From assembly GCA_028282395.1 (NCBI GenBank), contig JANQHY010000186.1, positions 1 through 28,808 on the forward strand: 28,808 nucleotides of DNA. Reading direction: 5' to 3'. A program made the position numbers and the translations under genes. This stretch comes from Gammaproteobacteria bacterium (GTDB taxonomy: Bacteria; Pseudomonadota; Gammaproteobacteria; UBA12402). The first letter of the stretch is position 1, and every line of letters starts with the position of its first letter. Positions 9,205-17,762 of the stretch are shown in pieces. The notes under the pieces are model-generated. The model had not been told where the DNA came from and ran no database searches. It saw only the letters and a list, made by a program, of their open reading frames with translations.

Positions 9205-9210
9205 TATAAT
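9205..9210 (+). promoter_or_regulatory. Probable -10 element (TATAAT) of RTX paralogue 2
   Basis: A perfect TATAAT (context GTACTATAATC) lies 33 bases before the ATG at 9244, mirroring the arrangement at paralogue 1. No TTGACA-like hexamer is found 16-18 bases upstream. An alternative weaker promoter is TTGAAT at 9133-9138 with TATAGA at 9155-9160 (16-base spacer). Confidence 0.45.
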
Positions 9211-9243
9211 CAAATTAAAGGTAGTCAATTATTGGATAAGAAG

Positions 9244-12200
9244 ATGGCTGAAAATACTAGTAAAGAAACTATCGAAAATAAATCCGAAAAAGATGAGCAA
9301 GCAATTTTTTCCGATGGAAATTCTTCTCAAGATAACTCAATACCTAACGACATTAACGGAGTAGGTGGAGTTAAAGAGGATGACGTTGATACTGGTAAAG
9401 AGGAAAAAGCGCAATTAGAAAATGAGTTGGATCAACAGGAAGTAGAACTTGAAGAGGCGCAATCAAATGATAATGCTGATCCTGAATCAGCATTAGCTAT
9501 TCATGAACTTAATGCACGCGCAGAATTCCGTGACGTAGAGCGCACTTCAGGATTTGATAGCATTGGTATAGGAGAAAGGGGTAGTGCGCATATTCTCACA
9601 AAGGAAAACGAAACACCATTACAACAACGAGAAGAAGATGCTGCACCAGAAACTGTTGCTATTGAACCAGAGGTTGAGCCCTCTGATAGAGTAGTAGCAA
9701 ATGCTAGATCATTAATCTCTGAGAAAGAGTTAGATGATAATTTTCATCCAAGTGAATTGCTACCATTGCTTGAGGAAAATCTACTTGAAATTGATTCTAA
9801 ATTTTATGAGTTTAATGTTGCCGTAAACAACTTACAAGAGGCATTGTCAGATAATGCGACGCCAGAGGCTACAATAGAGGAGCTTGCCAGTATTGTCGTA
9901 AATAAGCTTATCTCAATTCGAGATAATGAACTGGTTGATTTTACTAATACCCTGCGCGATATCATTACAGAGAATGAACCATCACCACTGTCTGATCCTC
10001 GGCTTGAACAGGCCAATGAGGAACTTATTTCTCTTATTGAGGACGTTCTCGAGGACATTAATATCTTTTTTGATAATCAACAGTTTGATGAGCTTGCTAA
10101 CACAGCAAGTGGAATATCTGCTTTTTCTGGCTCTCTATCAGATATTTATGCGGTTGTTGATAATATTTTAGGTGGATTAAATGTGCAAAGTCTTGATCTA
10201 GAGATTAAGCAGGACAATCCGATATTGATTCCAGTCGATCTCGATATACAAATAATTGATAGTGAGAGTGCGGAGTATATTAGTAGTGTAATAGTGAAAG
10301 GTTTTGCGCTTAATGGTCTTGATCTTGTCAGTCCAGGGCAGATCACACCAGACGGCAATACATCTTCTACAGTCAGATTGAGTCATGTTGAAGAAATAAA
10401 TGGTGAGCAGGTTCCCGTTTGGATTATTACAGCCACTGCTGAAAACCCTGAACCCTGGAATGATTTGGGCCTATTTGGTCCATCACCCAAGCATCGTGCA
10501 GACGATATGAATCTGCAAATAGAGGTGGTCACTCAATCACCTGGTAGTGATAATAGTCAAATAACTATCCTACAGCATCAAGTCTTAATCGAGCCCGTAA
10601 CAGATTATGTTAAATTAGACACAGAAGGTAATCCCGATTTAAAAAGACAGATAGGAGAGCTTTGTGAAGACGAATTTACTTTAGTTAGCCTCAGTTCATT
10701 CTTAAAGTTTACTGACCATGATGGTTCAGAAATATCAGCGCCACTTAGCATTACACTCGATTTCAGCCCACGTGATGATTACGGCACATCAGTCAAATAT
10801 TTCAATTCAGGTGTTGAAACGATTTGGACAGCCACACCCGATGACCCAATGTTGGAGATTCACTTTGCTGAAGGTGATGAGAGAAGTTTCTCCATCCGTC
10901 CACCTGAAAACAGCAACGAATTAGTTTGGGGTGAGTTCTCCATTACTTTTCAGGATAGTTATCTCTCTCTAGAGGATGGTAGCCGTATTGCCAATGGAGA
11001 AACCAGAACTTACACATCAGAGTTATTCTTCTTCGGTTTTAGTGTAAGAGGAGCTGCTGATGCATTCGAAAATTTACCACATCCACCTGGCGTTACTCTA
11101 TATAGCGATGATGATAACGATGGTTCGATCATTTTAACGCAATTTACCCCTGTTACTACCGCTGATACTGATGGCTCTGAAAAGATTTATTACCTTTTTG
11201 CAAATACTGTAGAAAATACAATTTTTACCTCTCCCGTAGAGGGTGAGGATCCAGGAATAGCCAATAAAGTTGGTATACCGCTTACCCCGATTTTTGCCGC
11301 AGCATTAGATATTGAAATAGGAACAATCGGATTGCCGGGAGAACTTTGGCTGTTAACACAAGAAGAGGTTGCGAATGGTATTCATTTAACCAATCTCGGT
11401 GAAGGATTGACAGCTGGAGAATCAGGTGTTGTTGGAACAATCTCTATGATCCCATTTGTCGTTGAAGATGACATTGATTTAGTTGAGCTAAATCAATTCC
11501 TCAATGTAGAAGGGATACCATTCATTAATGTTGAGGGTGATCCACCAAAAGGCTTTAATATTCTATTTGATCAGGATGAAATAGCTCAACTGGGAATCAC
11601 TAATCTTGCTGCTGGCAATGGTGAAGTTATAGAAGCAGCAACACCGGAATTTATCCCACAGATATTATTCCCTGATTTTGTCATTCCTGAGGATGATGGA
11701 GAGCGAATACCGTTTACATTAATTAATATTGCTGGTGGTGAAGATGATCTGAATGCCTTTGAGGAAGGAGGTTTACTAGAGGATTACCCTTATCCCGAAA
11801 ATCTCTCAGTTGTTATTCTTATTCCGCCGGGTGGTGGTTCAATACAACTGCCTAATTATGATAATCTTGAAAAGGCACAAAAAGCACTTGTATTCAATCC
11901 TGTTAATAATGCGTACACTATAAATGTAGCGGCACTGCAAGATTATCTTAGCGATTTCCAAGATCCTTCTCAATTCGTTTTCTATTTTATCTCCGGAAAG
12001 AATCAAGCATTTACAACTCTGCCCGATGTTCTTGGCGAGAATCCGCCGAATCTTTTTATGAAAACAGTGACTATTTTGGAGAGAGGTGATGGTAACACTT
12101 CTACAGTTATCTCTGATGACGTACCCGTTAAAATTATACCGGTAACAGATGTCCCTGAAATAGAGGCGACTGTTAATGATGGGGCTGAAGGAAATCTTCT

Positions 12201-14112
12201 TGAAGATGAGGAAGTTGCACTGCGTATTGAGGTTAACCTTACCGATAGAGATTTATCAGAAATTTTTGTCAATATTGGACCATTACTAACCGGGGATGAG
12301 CTCTCATTACAGAATGATGATGACGAGGAAGCGGTCAACGGTGAAATTCTAGTTATTACCCCACTGGGCGTGCATTTAACCGAAATAGAAGGGGAAGTTG
12401 CAAAAATTGGTAGTAATATAGAAATTGCCGGCCAAACTTATATTGGCGAAGTGTATATTGTTAATGGTACAGGTGATGGTGGTCTATTGTCGCCCACGCT
12501 CACTGCTGATGTGACATTGCGCCCCAATGAAAATGGGCATGGCGAAATTCCTATTACCATTGGCGCATTTCCACTTGAAATAAGCGAGCTTTTCCTTGCA
12601 GACGGATCAATCAATACAGCTCTACTGAATGAAGAGATTCTTAATAACGAAGAATTCTTCTCTGTGGAAACGCATTTTATTACCAAAGTCATTGATATAC
12701 ATGCTGTTGCCGACAAACCTTTGTTAGATGGCAGTAGTGTAAATCAAGACATAGCCCAACCAATTCTGATTGAACCTGATAGCGGTTTTGTATTTTCTGA
12801 ATTCTTCCCAGTAACCTTAATTGATACTGATGGTTCAGAATCTGTTGCCGTACGAATTGATAATTTGGCAGACTTCATGCTAGATAGTAATCCATTCCGC
12901 AATGGTGCTGGGGTCAATATCGGCACTTTGGATCCTATAAACAATAGCTATGTTTTTACTCTAGAAGAGTATCAACAGTTAGTATTAGATCCTCCTGATG
13001 GTCTTTCTGGATTAATTGCTGAAGATCTACGCATTACTGTCACGACTAGAGAGAACAGCAATGGTGATGCTGCAGAAACTGAACTGACTTTTGATCTTAG
13101 AATAGAGAACCCTATTCTCTCTGTCCCAGGAAACATTAATCTTGATGAAGATAGTTACCGAACGCCAGCGGTTATTGCCTCAAATATCGTTGGATTAAGT
13201 TTTCTTGATGTAATGATTCCGATAAATGGTATTGTAATTAATGATGCCAGTAAATTAACCGATTTCACCGTTACTATTGACAATCTTCCAGATGCAGGAG
13301 CGAGTTTAATGAGCTTGAATCCCTTTACAGCAGGAGACCTCTGGGGTAGTTACGATGCAAGTAGTAAAACTTGGACGGCAGAATTTGGCCCAGGTAGCCC
13401 TAGCATTGACGATCAACTTAATAATCTCCAGTTTGATCTGGATAGTGAAGCATTCAGTCTCTTTCAGCCTGAACCGATCACTTTAGTGGTAAATGCCACG
13501 ACAACTGATGGTATCGAACGTAAAAGTTTCACAATTACCAGCACTGGGTCTAATGATACCCTAATAGGAACCGATGGTAGTGATAATTTTGACGCAGGCA
13601 GCGAACCCATTCTCGGTGGCGATGGTAATGATATGTTAAGTGGCGGTCCAGGAGATGATTTTATAGCAGGGGGAGAAGGAAATGACATGCTATTTGGTAA
13701 TAGCGGCGATGATCTACTCTATGGCGGTCCTGGCCATAATACTTTATCAGGTGGTGAAGGCAGCGATATCTTCCTGTTTGACCCTTATGACTTTATTGTT
13801 AATGAAGCAGGTTTATCGAATACTTCCAACAGGATAACTGATTTTGAACTTGCTGCAGGTGATAATATAATGATATCAATTAGGGATGAACTCAATTTTG
13901 ATCCCGATAGCCCCGAATTGTACTTTGAGTTTACAACATCATCAGATCCTATGACTGGAATTACCAATACAAATTTAACCTATCATCTTGATGGTGATGC
14001 TGGTCTAAACGGAAATAGTGTTACCATGGCAACTTTTGTCAATGCATCATTTTCGTTAAATGACTTACAGGAGAACAATCAGATTCAGTTTCTTGTTTCT
14101 GTTGATTCATAA
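9244..14112 (+). CDS. Giant RTX/T1SS-type surface or secreted protein (paralogue 2)
   Basis: This is an acidic protein of about 1622 residues with no Sec signal, paralogous to the divergent gene. Shared blocks run in the same order: the N-terminal ESALA-H and SGFDS motifs, RLSHVEEINGEQVPVWII followed by PWNDLGLFGPSPKH, the block ADKPLLDGS ... NNSYVFTLEEYQQLVL ... LRITVTTRENSNGDA, and the C-terminal RTX roll plus tail ending near LTYHLDGDAGLNGNSVTMATF. Unlike its paralogue it has an extra segment of about 130 residues (nt about 9748-10197) that looks helical and acidic, inserted after LDDNFHP. The RTX array is also longer, about eight units. The start is uncertain: ATG 9244 aligns with the paralogue start, while TTG 9232 has AAAGG 10 bases upstream. 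Export through a type I system and a calcium-dependent adhesin-like role are inferred from family knowledge. No catalytic motif is recognised. It ends in a 129-bp convergent gap before the P-type ATPase. Confidence 0.85.
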   Translation: MAENTSKETIENKSEKDEQAIFSDGNSSQDNSIPNDINGVGGVKEDDVDTGKEEKAQLENELDQQEVELEEAQSNDNADPESALAIHELNARAEFRDVERTSGFDSIGIGERGSAHILTKENETPLQQREEDAAPETVAIEPEVEPSDRVVANARSLISEKELDDNFHPSELLPLLEENLLEIDSKFYEFNVAVNNLQEALSDNATPEATIEELASIVVNKLISIRDNELVDFTNTLRDIITENEPSPLSDPRLEQANEELISLIEDVLEDINIFFDNQQFDELANTASGISAFSGSLSDIYAVVDNILGGLNVQSLDLEIKQDNPILIPVDLDIQIIDSESAEYISSVIVKGFALNGLDLVSPGQITPDGNTSSTVRLSHVEEINGEQVPVWIITATAENPEPWNDLGLFGPSPKHRADDMNLQIEVVTQSPGSDNSQITILQHQVLIEPVTDYVKLDTEGNPDLKRQIGELCEDEFTLVSLSSFLKFTDHDGSEISAPLSITLDFSPRDDYGTSVKYFNSGVETIWTATPDDPMLEIHFAEGDERSFSIRPPENSNELVWGEFSITFQDSYLSLEDGSRIANGETRTYTSELFFFGFSVRGAADAFENLPHPPGVTLYSDDDNDGSIILTQFTPVTTADTDGSEKIYYLFANTVENTIFTSPVEGEDPGIANKVGIPLTPIFAAALDIEIGTIGLPGELWLLTQEEVANGIHLTNLGEGLTAGESGVVGTISMIPFVVEDDIDLVELNQFLNVEGIPFINVEGDPPKGFNILFDQDEIAQLGITNLAAGNGEVIEAATPEFIPQILFPDFVIPEDDGERIPFTLINIAGGEDDLNAFEEGGLLEDYPYPENLSVVILIPPGGGSIQLPNYDNLEKAQKALVFNPVNNAYTINVAALQDYLSDFQDPSQFVFYFISGKNQAFTTLPDVLGENPPNLFMKTVTILERGDGNTSTVISDDVPVKIIPVTDVPEIEATVNDGAEGNLLEDEEVALRIEVNLTDRDLSEIFVNIGPLLTGDELSLQNDDDEEAVNGEILVITPLGVHLTEIEGEVAKIGSNIEIAGQTYIGEVYIVNGTGDGGLLSPTLTADVTLRPNENGHGEIPITIGAFPLEISELFLADGSINTALLNEEILNNEEFFSVETHFITKVIDIHAVADKPLLDGSSVNQDIAQPILIEPDSGFVFSEFFPVTLIDTDGSESVAVRIDNLADFMLDSNPFRNGAGVNIGTLDPINNSYVFTLEEYQQLVLDPPDGLSGLIAEDLRITVTTRENSNGDAAETELTFDLRIENPILSVPGNINLDEDSYRTPAVIASNIVGLSFLDVMIPINGIVINDASKLTDFTVTIDNLPDAGASLMSLNPFTAGDLWGSYDASSKTWTAEFGPGSPSIDDQLNNLQFDLDSEAFSLFQPEPITLVVNATTTDGIERKSFTITSTGSNDTLIGTDGSDNFDAGSEPILGGDGNDMLSGGPGDDFIAGGEGNDMLFGNSGDDLLYGGPGHNTLSGGEGSDIFLFDPYDFIVNEAGLSNTSNRITDFELAAGDNIMISIRDELNFDPDSPELYFEFTTSSDPMTGITNTNLTYHLDGDAGLNGNSVTMATFVNASFSLNDLQENNQIQFLVSVDS
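13546..13779 (+). repeat. RTX calcium-binding nonapeptide array of paralogue 2
   Basis: The frame encodes nonapeptides such as GSNDTLIGT, DGSDNFDAG, DGNDMLSGG, PGDDFIAGG, EGNDMLFGN, SGDDLLYGG, PGHNTLSGG and EGSDIFLFD. One unit (SEPILGG) is two residues short, which breaks the register of the roll. There are more units than in the divergent paralogue. Confidence 0.9.
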
Positions 14113-14241
14113 CTTAGTGTTCCTAACCTGGGTTACTTTCTTGAGATTGATATTACTAAGCAGTTTTGATTCAAAGGAAAAATTATTGCATAGTATGATA
14201 AACGCTATCTCAAGTCAAAATGATTGTGTTGATTTCAGAAG

Positions 14242-16941
14242 CTATCTTACTTTTCTGGAATGTTTGCCACGGAGTTGACGAATCATGGTTTTTTCACACT
14301 CTATGATAAAAAATGTTGTTGCAGCAATCGTAACTATTATCAACCACTGTATCGGCTTTATTGCTTCAGAATCAAATAATGCTTGCATAAAAGGTAGATA
14401 GGTGAATCCTAGTTGTAAAGTAATAACAATAGTGATAGCAATCCATATTGGCAGACTGTTTTTGATTGCCGCCTTGGTTAAAATAGAGCTGTAAATATAA
14501 CGACAGTTGATTAAATATACCGCTTCGAGCAATACCATGAGGTTAACAACTAGCGTTCTCGATAGATTAATGCTCAGGCCATGCTGTCTAGAATAGATAA
14601 AGAAACTAAAGAGTGCGGCAACAAATAGTAGGGAGACAAAGCTGATTCGCCATAATAGCAGTTTTGATAGTAGGGGTTCATTAGCTCGGCGAGGAGGGTG
14701 GCGCATTAAATCTTTCTGTTTAGACTCAAATGCAAAAGCTAATCCTAATGTAATTGAGGTAACCATATTTACCCATAAGATCTGAAGTGGAGTAATCGGT
14801 AGTGTATAACCAAATATAATAGCAAAAAATAGTGTGAAACCTTGCCCACCATTGGTGGGCAAAACAAATAGAATAGTTTTTTTTAATTTATTATAAACAC
14901 TACGCGCCTCTTCGATTGCCTTTATAATTGATGAAAAGTTATCGTCGGCTAAAACCATGCGTGATGCCTCTTTCGCTACCTCTGCTCCTTTAATGCCCAT
15001 TGCAATGCCGATATCTGCATGTTTTAATGCTGGCGCATCATTGACGCCATCGCCTGTCATGGCGACTACATGGTGCCCTTTTTTTAATGCTTTAATGAGT
15101 CGGAGTTTGTGTTCTGGCACCGTTCTGGTAAAGAGGTGAGTTGAGGGGAGGATGGCGTTTAATTCATCATTAGTCAGCTTATCGATCTCTTGACCATTAA
15201 GAATAGGAGTAGTAGGTATCCCAATCTGTCCAGCAACAGATTTAGCAGTCAGTGGGTGGTCACCCGTAATCATTTTTACCGTAATTCCAGCTTGTTGGCA
15301 AGTATGAATCGCATCTGCTGCCTCTTCTCGCGGTGCATCTATCATGCCGATAATGCCAAGGAAGGTCAGTGTGTGCGGGAGGTCGGATAAGGAGAGTTTT
15401 TCGGTCTCATGCGTGACTTTTTGGTAGGCGCATGCCAAGACTTTCATCCCGTGTTGCGCTAACTTTTCAATCTGGCATTGCCAGAAGGCACGATCAATTG
15501 GTATGTTGCCTGTGTTGCTTGCCTGATAGTGAGAGAGGTCTAGAATTTTTTCTGGTGCGCCTTTAACAAAGAGTTGATACGTGTTCTCAGGCGTTTGGTG
15601 CAGGCTAGCCATTAATTTATGTTGTGAATCAAACGGAATAAAGGCGATTCTGGGATAGCTGTTGGTTTTCGTAGAAAGAGATTGCTGGGCTTTCAAGTTT
15701 AATGCTAACAAAGCGCCATCAACCGGGTGGCCGATAAGTTGCCAGGTATCGTTGGTTTGATTCAATTCGGCATCATTACATAACAGTCCTGCGCAGAGAA
15801 GTGTTGATAATGCCGTATTTTCTTGAACAGTAATTTGTTGGCCCTGTTGTTGAATCTCTCCCTGATCATTATATCCGCTACCTGTGACAGAAAATTGATT
15901 GCCATCTGTGACAATTTCTTTTACTGTGAGTTCATTTTTCGTTAAGGTACCTGTTTTATCGGTACAGATAACGGTCACGGCACTTAAGATTTCAACTGCA
16001 GCTAATTGCCGTATAACTGTATGATGGCGTCCCATGTGTGCAACTCCAATGGCTAGAATCACTGTAATCATTGCAGGAAGCCCCTCTGGAATGATTGCAA
16101 CAGCAATAGCAACAGCAGCCATAAACATCTCTTCCATCGGGTAGTGTTGCACTAAAATGCCAAATAGAAAGGCCAGATAGGCAATGATTAAAATTCCCAT
16201 TGCTAGCCAGCGGCTAAATATAGCAATTTGTTGGAGTAATGGGGTAGTGAAAGGTTTCGCATGCGTTAATAGTGTTGAAATCTTTCCGACCTCGGTCTGT
16301 TTGCCTGTTGCTACGACAACGCCTGATCCGGCCCCATAGGTGACAAAAGTCCCGGAATAGGCCATCGATTGCCGTCCGACTAATAAGGCATTTTTTTCAA
16401 CAGGTTCTGTTGATTTTGTTACGGGTAATGACTCGCCGGTTAACAGCGACTCATTCACTTGTAAGTGGTGAGTCTTAATTAGGCGTAGGTCAGCCGGCAC
16501 TTTATTGCCCGCCTGCAGCAATACGATATCACCCGGTACTAACTGCTGCGTCTCAATCTGTCTGCGTTTATGGCTGCGAATTACCGTTGTTCGTTGCGAT
16601 AATAACTGTTGTAACGCCTGCATTGCTTTTTCTGCTTTGGCTTCTTGTAAATAGCCAATGATGGCGTTAAGTACTATCACCGCTAAAATAACACTCATAT
16701 CTATCCAATGTTGTAATAGTCCAGTGATGGCTGCGGCAATTACTAAAATATAAATAAGCAAGTTATGGAATTGATTGATCCACTTCTTCCAAAAACGTGG
16801 TTTTCTTTCCACGTCAATGAGATTTTTGCCATAGCGGTTGAGACGATTTTCTGCTTCCTGATGAGACAGTCCTTGTAAACTTGTTTCGAGCTGTTCCATG
16901 CATTGCGAAACAGTCTGGCTGTGCCAACGAATAGGTCTCAT
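14242..16941 (-). CDS. P-type cation-transporting ATPase (P2-like, PMCA/SERCA-related)
   Basis: This inner-membrane pump of 899 residues couples ATP hydrolysis to cation transport through an aspartyl-phosphate intermediate. Visible parts are an N-terminal cation-ATPase domain (about 3-75), actuator loop LLTGESLPVTKS (TGES 168-171), M4 motif PEGLPA (285-290), phosphorylation site CTDKTGTLT (Asp 328), the nucleotide-binding KGAPEKIL, MITGDHPLTA, the hinge TGDGVNDAPA, and four hydrophobic helices at the C-terminus. The PEGLPA motif and overall design fit P2-type Ca2+/Na+-like pumps. However, M6 reads NMVTSITLGLAFAFE, where the calcium-site Asp of SERCA (NLVTD) is Ser, so the transported ion is uncertain. 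The start is set at 16941 because AAGGAG lies 8 bases upstream; a longer in-frame ATG at 16992 lacks this support. It lies downstream of hsp20 on the same strand, 150 bases away with a hairpin between, so read-through co-expression is possible. Confidence 0.9.
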   Translation of the reverse strand: MRPIRWHSQTVSQCMEQLETSLQGLSHQEAENRLNRYGKNLIDVERKPRFWKKWINQFHNLLIYILVIAAAITGLLQHWIDMSVILAVIVLNAIIGYLQEAKAEKAMQALQQLLSQRTTVIRSHKRRQIETQQLVPGDIVLLQAGNKVPADLRLIKTHHLQVNESLLTGESLPVTKSTEPVEKNALLVGRQSMAYSGTFVTYGAGSGVVVATGKQTEVGKISTLLTHAKPFTTPLLQQIAIFSRWLAMGILIIAYLAFLFGILVQHYPMEEMFMAAVAIAVAIIPEGLPAMITVILAIGVAHMGRHHTVIRQLAAVEILSAVTVICTDKTGTLTKNELTVKEIVTDGNQFSVTGSGYNDQGEIQQQGQQITVQENTALSTLLCAGLLCNDAELNQTNDTWQLIGHPVDGALLALNLKAQQSLSTKTNSYPRIAFIPFDSQHKLMASLHQTPENTYQLFVKGAPEKILDLSHYQASNTGNIPIDRAFWQCQIEKLAQHGMKVLACAYQKVTHETEKLSLSDLPHTLTFLGIIGMIDAPREEAADAIHTCQQAGITVKMITGDHPLTAKSVAGQIGIPTTPILNGQEIDKLTNDELNAILPSTHLFTRTVPEHKLRLIKALKKGHHVVAMTGDGVNDAPALKHADIGIAMGIKGAEVAKEASRMVLADDNFSSIIKAIEEARSVYNKLKKTILFVLPTNGGQGFTLFFAIIFGYTLPITPLQILWVNMVTSITLGLAFAFESKQKDLMRHPPRRANEPLLSKLLLWRISFVSLLFVAALFSFFIYSRQHGLSINLSRTLVVNLMVLLEAVYLINCRYIYSSILTKAAIKNSLPIWIAITIVITLQLGFTYLPFMQALFDSEAIKPIQWLIIVTIAATTFFIIECEKTMIRQLRGKHSRKVR

Positions 16942-17001
16942 GGTAACTCCTTGAATAGTTGTATCGTAACATACACTTGCGAGATAAACCATTCAGTGCC
17001 A

Positions 17002-17025
17002 TTAGGATTCTCGCAACCTATTCAT
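17002..17025 (-). other. Possible 7-codon leader ORF upstream of the P-type ATPase
   Basis: On the - strand a GGAGGAGG sequence (17033-17040) is followed 7 bases later by ATG and six more sense codons (product MNRLRES) before TAA. The TAA overlaps another ATG (TAATG). A ribosome-binding site this strong with no gene behind it suggests a leader peptide or a ribosome standby site between the hairpin and the ATPase gene. It could also be chance. Confidence 0.25.
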
Positions 17026-17039
17026 CTTCAGTCCTCCTC

Positions 17040-17067
17040 CACCATGGGAGAACTATCTCCCATGGTG
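17040..17067 (-). terminator. Perfect 12-bp hairpin between hsp20 and the P-type ATPase gene
   Basis: The arms CACCATGGGAGA and TCTCCCATGGTG are fully complementary across a 4-base loop (ACTA), giving a very stable stem just after the hsp20 stop. No T-run follows on the - strand, so it is not a standard intrinsic terminator. It may stabilise the hsp20 3' end, act as an attenuator, or mark a processing site in an hsp20-ATPase transcript. The structure is certain; its function is inferred. Confidence 0.55.
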
Positions 17068-17091
17068 ATGAATAGTGCCTTTAGTAGAGGG

Positions 17092-17574
17092 CTATTTCTC
17101 TTCCACTTCAATTTTACGAGCTGTTGAGACAGTCTCTTCTGTTTTCGGTATTTCAACGGTTAGTACCCCATTGCGAAATTCTGCAGAGATTTTGTTGCCA
17201 TCAACATTGCTTGGCAGCGAAAAAGCACGTTGATAGCTACCGTAACTGCGTTCAACGCAATGGTAGTCTTTCTCCTTGCTCTCTTTTTCCGCCTTCTTTT
17301 CACCTTTAATAGTGAGTACATTGCCAGAGAGATTGACCCGCAATTGCTCCTTAGTGACACCAGGCATCTCCATATGAAGCTGATAGCTTTTATCCGTTTC
17401 AGCGACATCCGTTTTTGGTGTAATCATCGCATCTTCAGACAGGCGTAAGCCCCAATGGGGTGCCAGATCAAACGTAGCAAAATCATCAAATAATTGATCA
17501 ATTTGATTTCGCAGGTTCATCACTGGCAAATTGTCACGACTATGATGGCGTGTTAATAGTGATCGAATAGACAT
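17092..17574 (-). CDS. Small heat-shock protein, Hsp20/alpha-crystallin family
   Basis: Hsp20 proteins are ATP-independent cytoplasmic holdase chaperones that bind unfolding proteins and pass them to DnaK/ClpB. The 160-residue protein has an N-terminal arm (1-48, with NQIDQLFDDF typical of the class A bacterial type) and an alpha-crystallin domain (about 50-145) containing PKTDVAETDKSYQLHMEMPG and the signature FRNGVLTVEIPK (133-144). A short C-terminal tail carries I-E-V (155-157), which fits the I-x-I/V motif that docks neighbouring dimers. Length and motifs are standard and no residue seems missing. A strong AAGGAGG Shine-Dalgarno lies 7 bases before the ATG. A heat-shock sigma-32-like promoter may lie upstream at 17619-17647. 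The P-type ATPase gene follows on the same strand after a hairpin. Confidence 0.95.
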   Translation of the reverse strand: MSIRSLLTRHHSRDNLPVMNLRNQIDQLFDDFATFDLAPHWGLRLSEDAMITPKTDVAETDKSYQLHMEMPGVTKEQLRVNLSGNVLTIKGEKKAEKESKEKDYHCVERSYGSYQRAFSLPSNVDGNKISAEFRNGVLTVEIPKTEETVSTARKIEVEEK

Positions 17575-17618
17575 AATATTACCTCCTTAAATGAATTTAA
17601 CAATAACTTCTATTTATT

Positions 17619-17647
17619 ATTATTGGGACGGTTTTACCTCTTTAAAG
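17619..17647 (-). promoter_or_regulatory. Candidate sigma-32 (heat-shock) promoter of hsp20
   Basis: On the - strand CTTTAAA (17641-17647) is followed after 13 bases by CCCAATAAT (17619-17627). This resembles the sigma-32 pattern CTTGAAA-N13-17-CCCCATNTA with one mismatch in each core. It lies about 45 bases upstream of the hsp20 ATG, the expected distance, and the gene class supports heat-shock control. The match is imperfect. Confidence 0.35.
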
Positions 17648-17762
17648 TAAGATATTATATATTTTTATTGGCGGATATATTGAAAGGGCGATCTATTTGG
17701 ATCTGTATCTGATATATTGTAAAGGATTGAAGCCTTTCTAAGAATAATGAGGTGGCCTTATC

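Larger units (their letters stand above)
8589..9243. promoter_or_regulatory. Shared divergent control region of the two RTX genes
   Basis: About 650 bases of AT-rich sequence with no credible coding frame separate two divergent paralogous RTX genes. It holds three kinds of visible structure. First, a CTATAAT element sits close upstream of each gene (- strand 8620-8626, + strand 9204-9210). Second, there are inverted repeats at 8827-8852, 8910-8923 and 8956-8989. Third, a recurrent YCTAGTAWW motif occurs at 8634-8642, 8886-8894, 8955-8963 and, on the - strand, 8982-8990, with near matches at 8803-8810 and 8908-8916. Neither TATAAT has a good -35 hexamer at 16-18 bases, which would fit activator-dependent transcription. 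The region is longer than core promoters need, so binding sites for one or more regulators are likely; this is inference from layout. Confidence 0.6.

Noticed and set aside
14140..14214. Inverted repeat CTTGAGAT ... ATCTCAAG in the convergent gap between RTX paralogue 2 and the P-type ATPase, considered as a bidirectional terminator.
   Set aside because: The arms are 59 bases apart and no T-run follows either arm.
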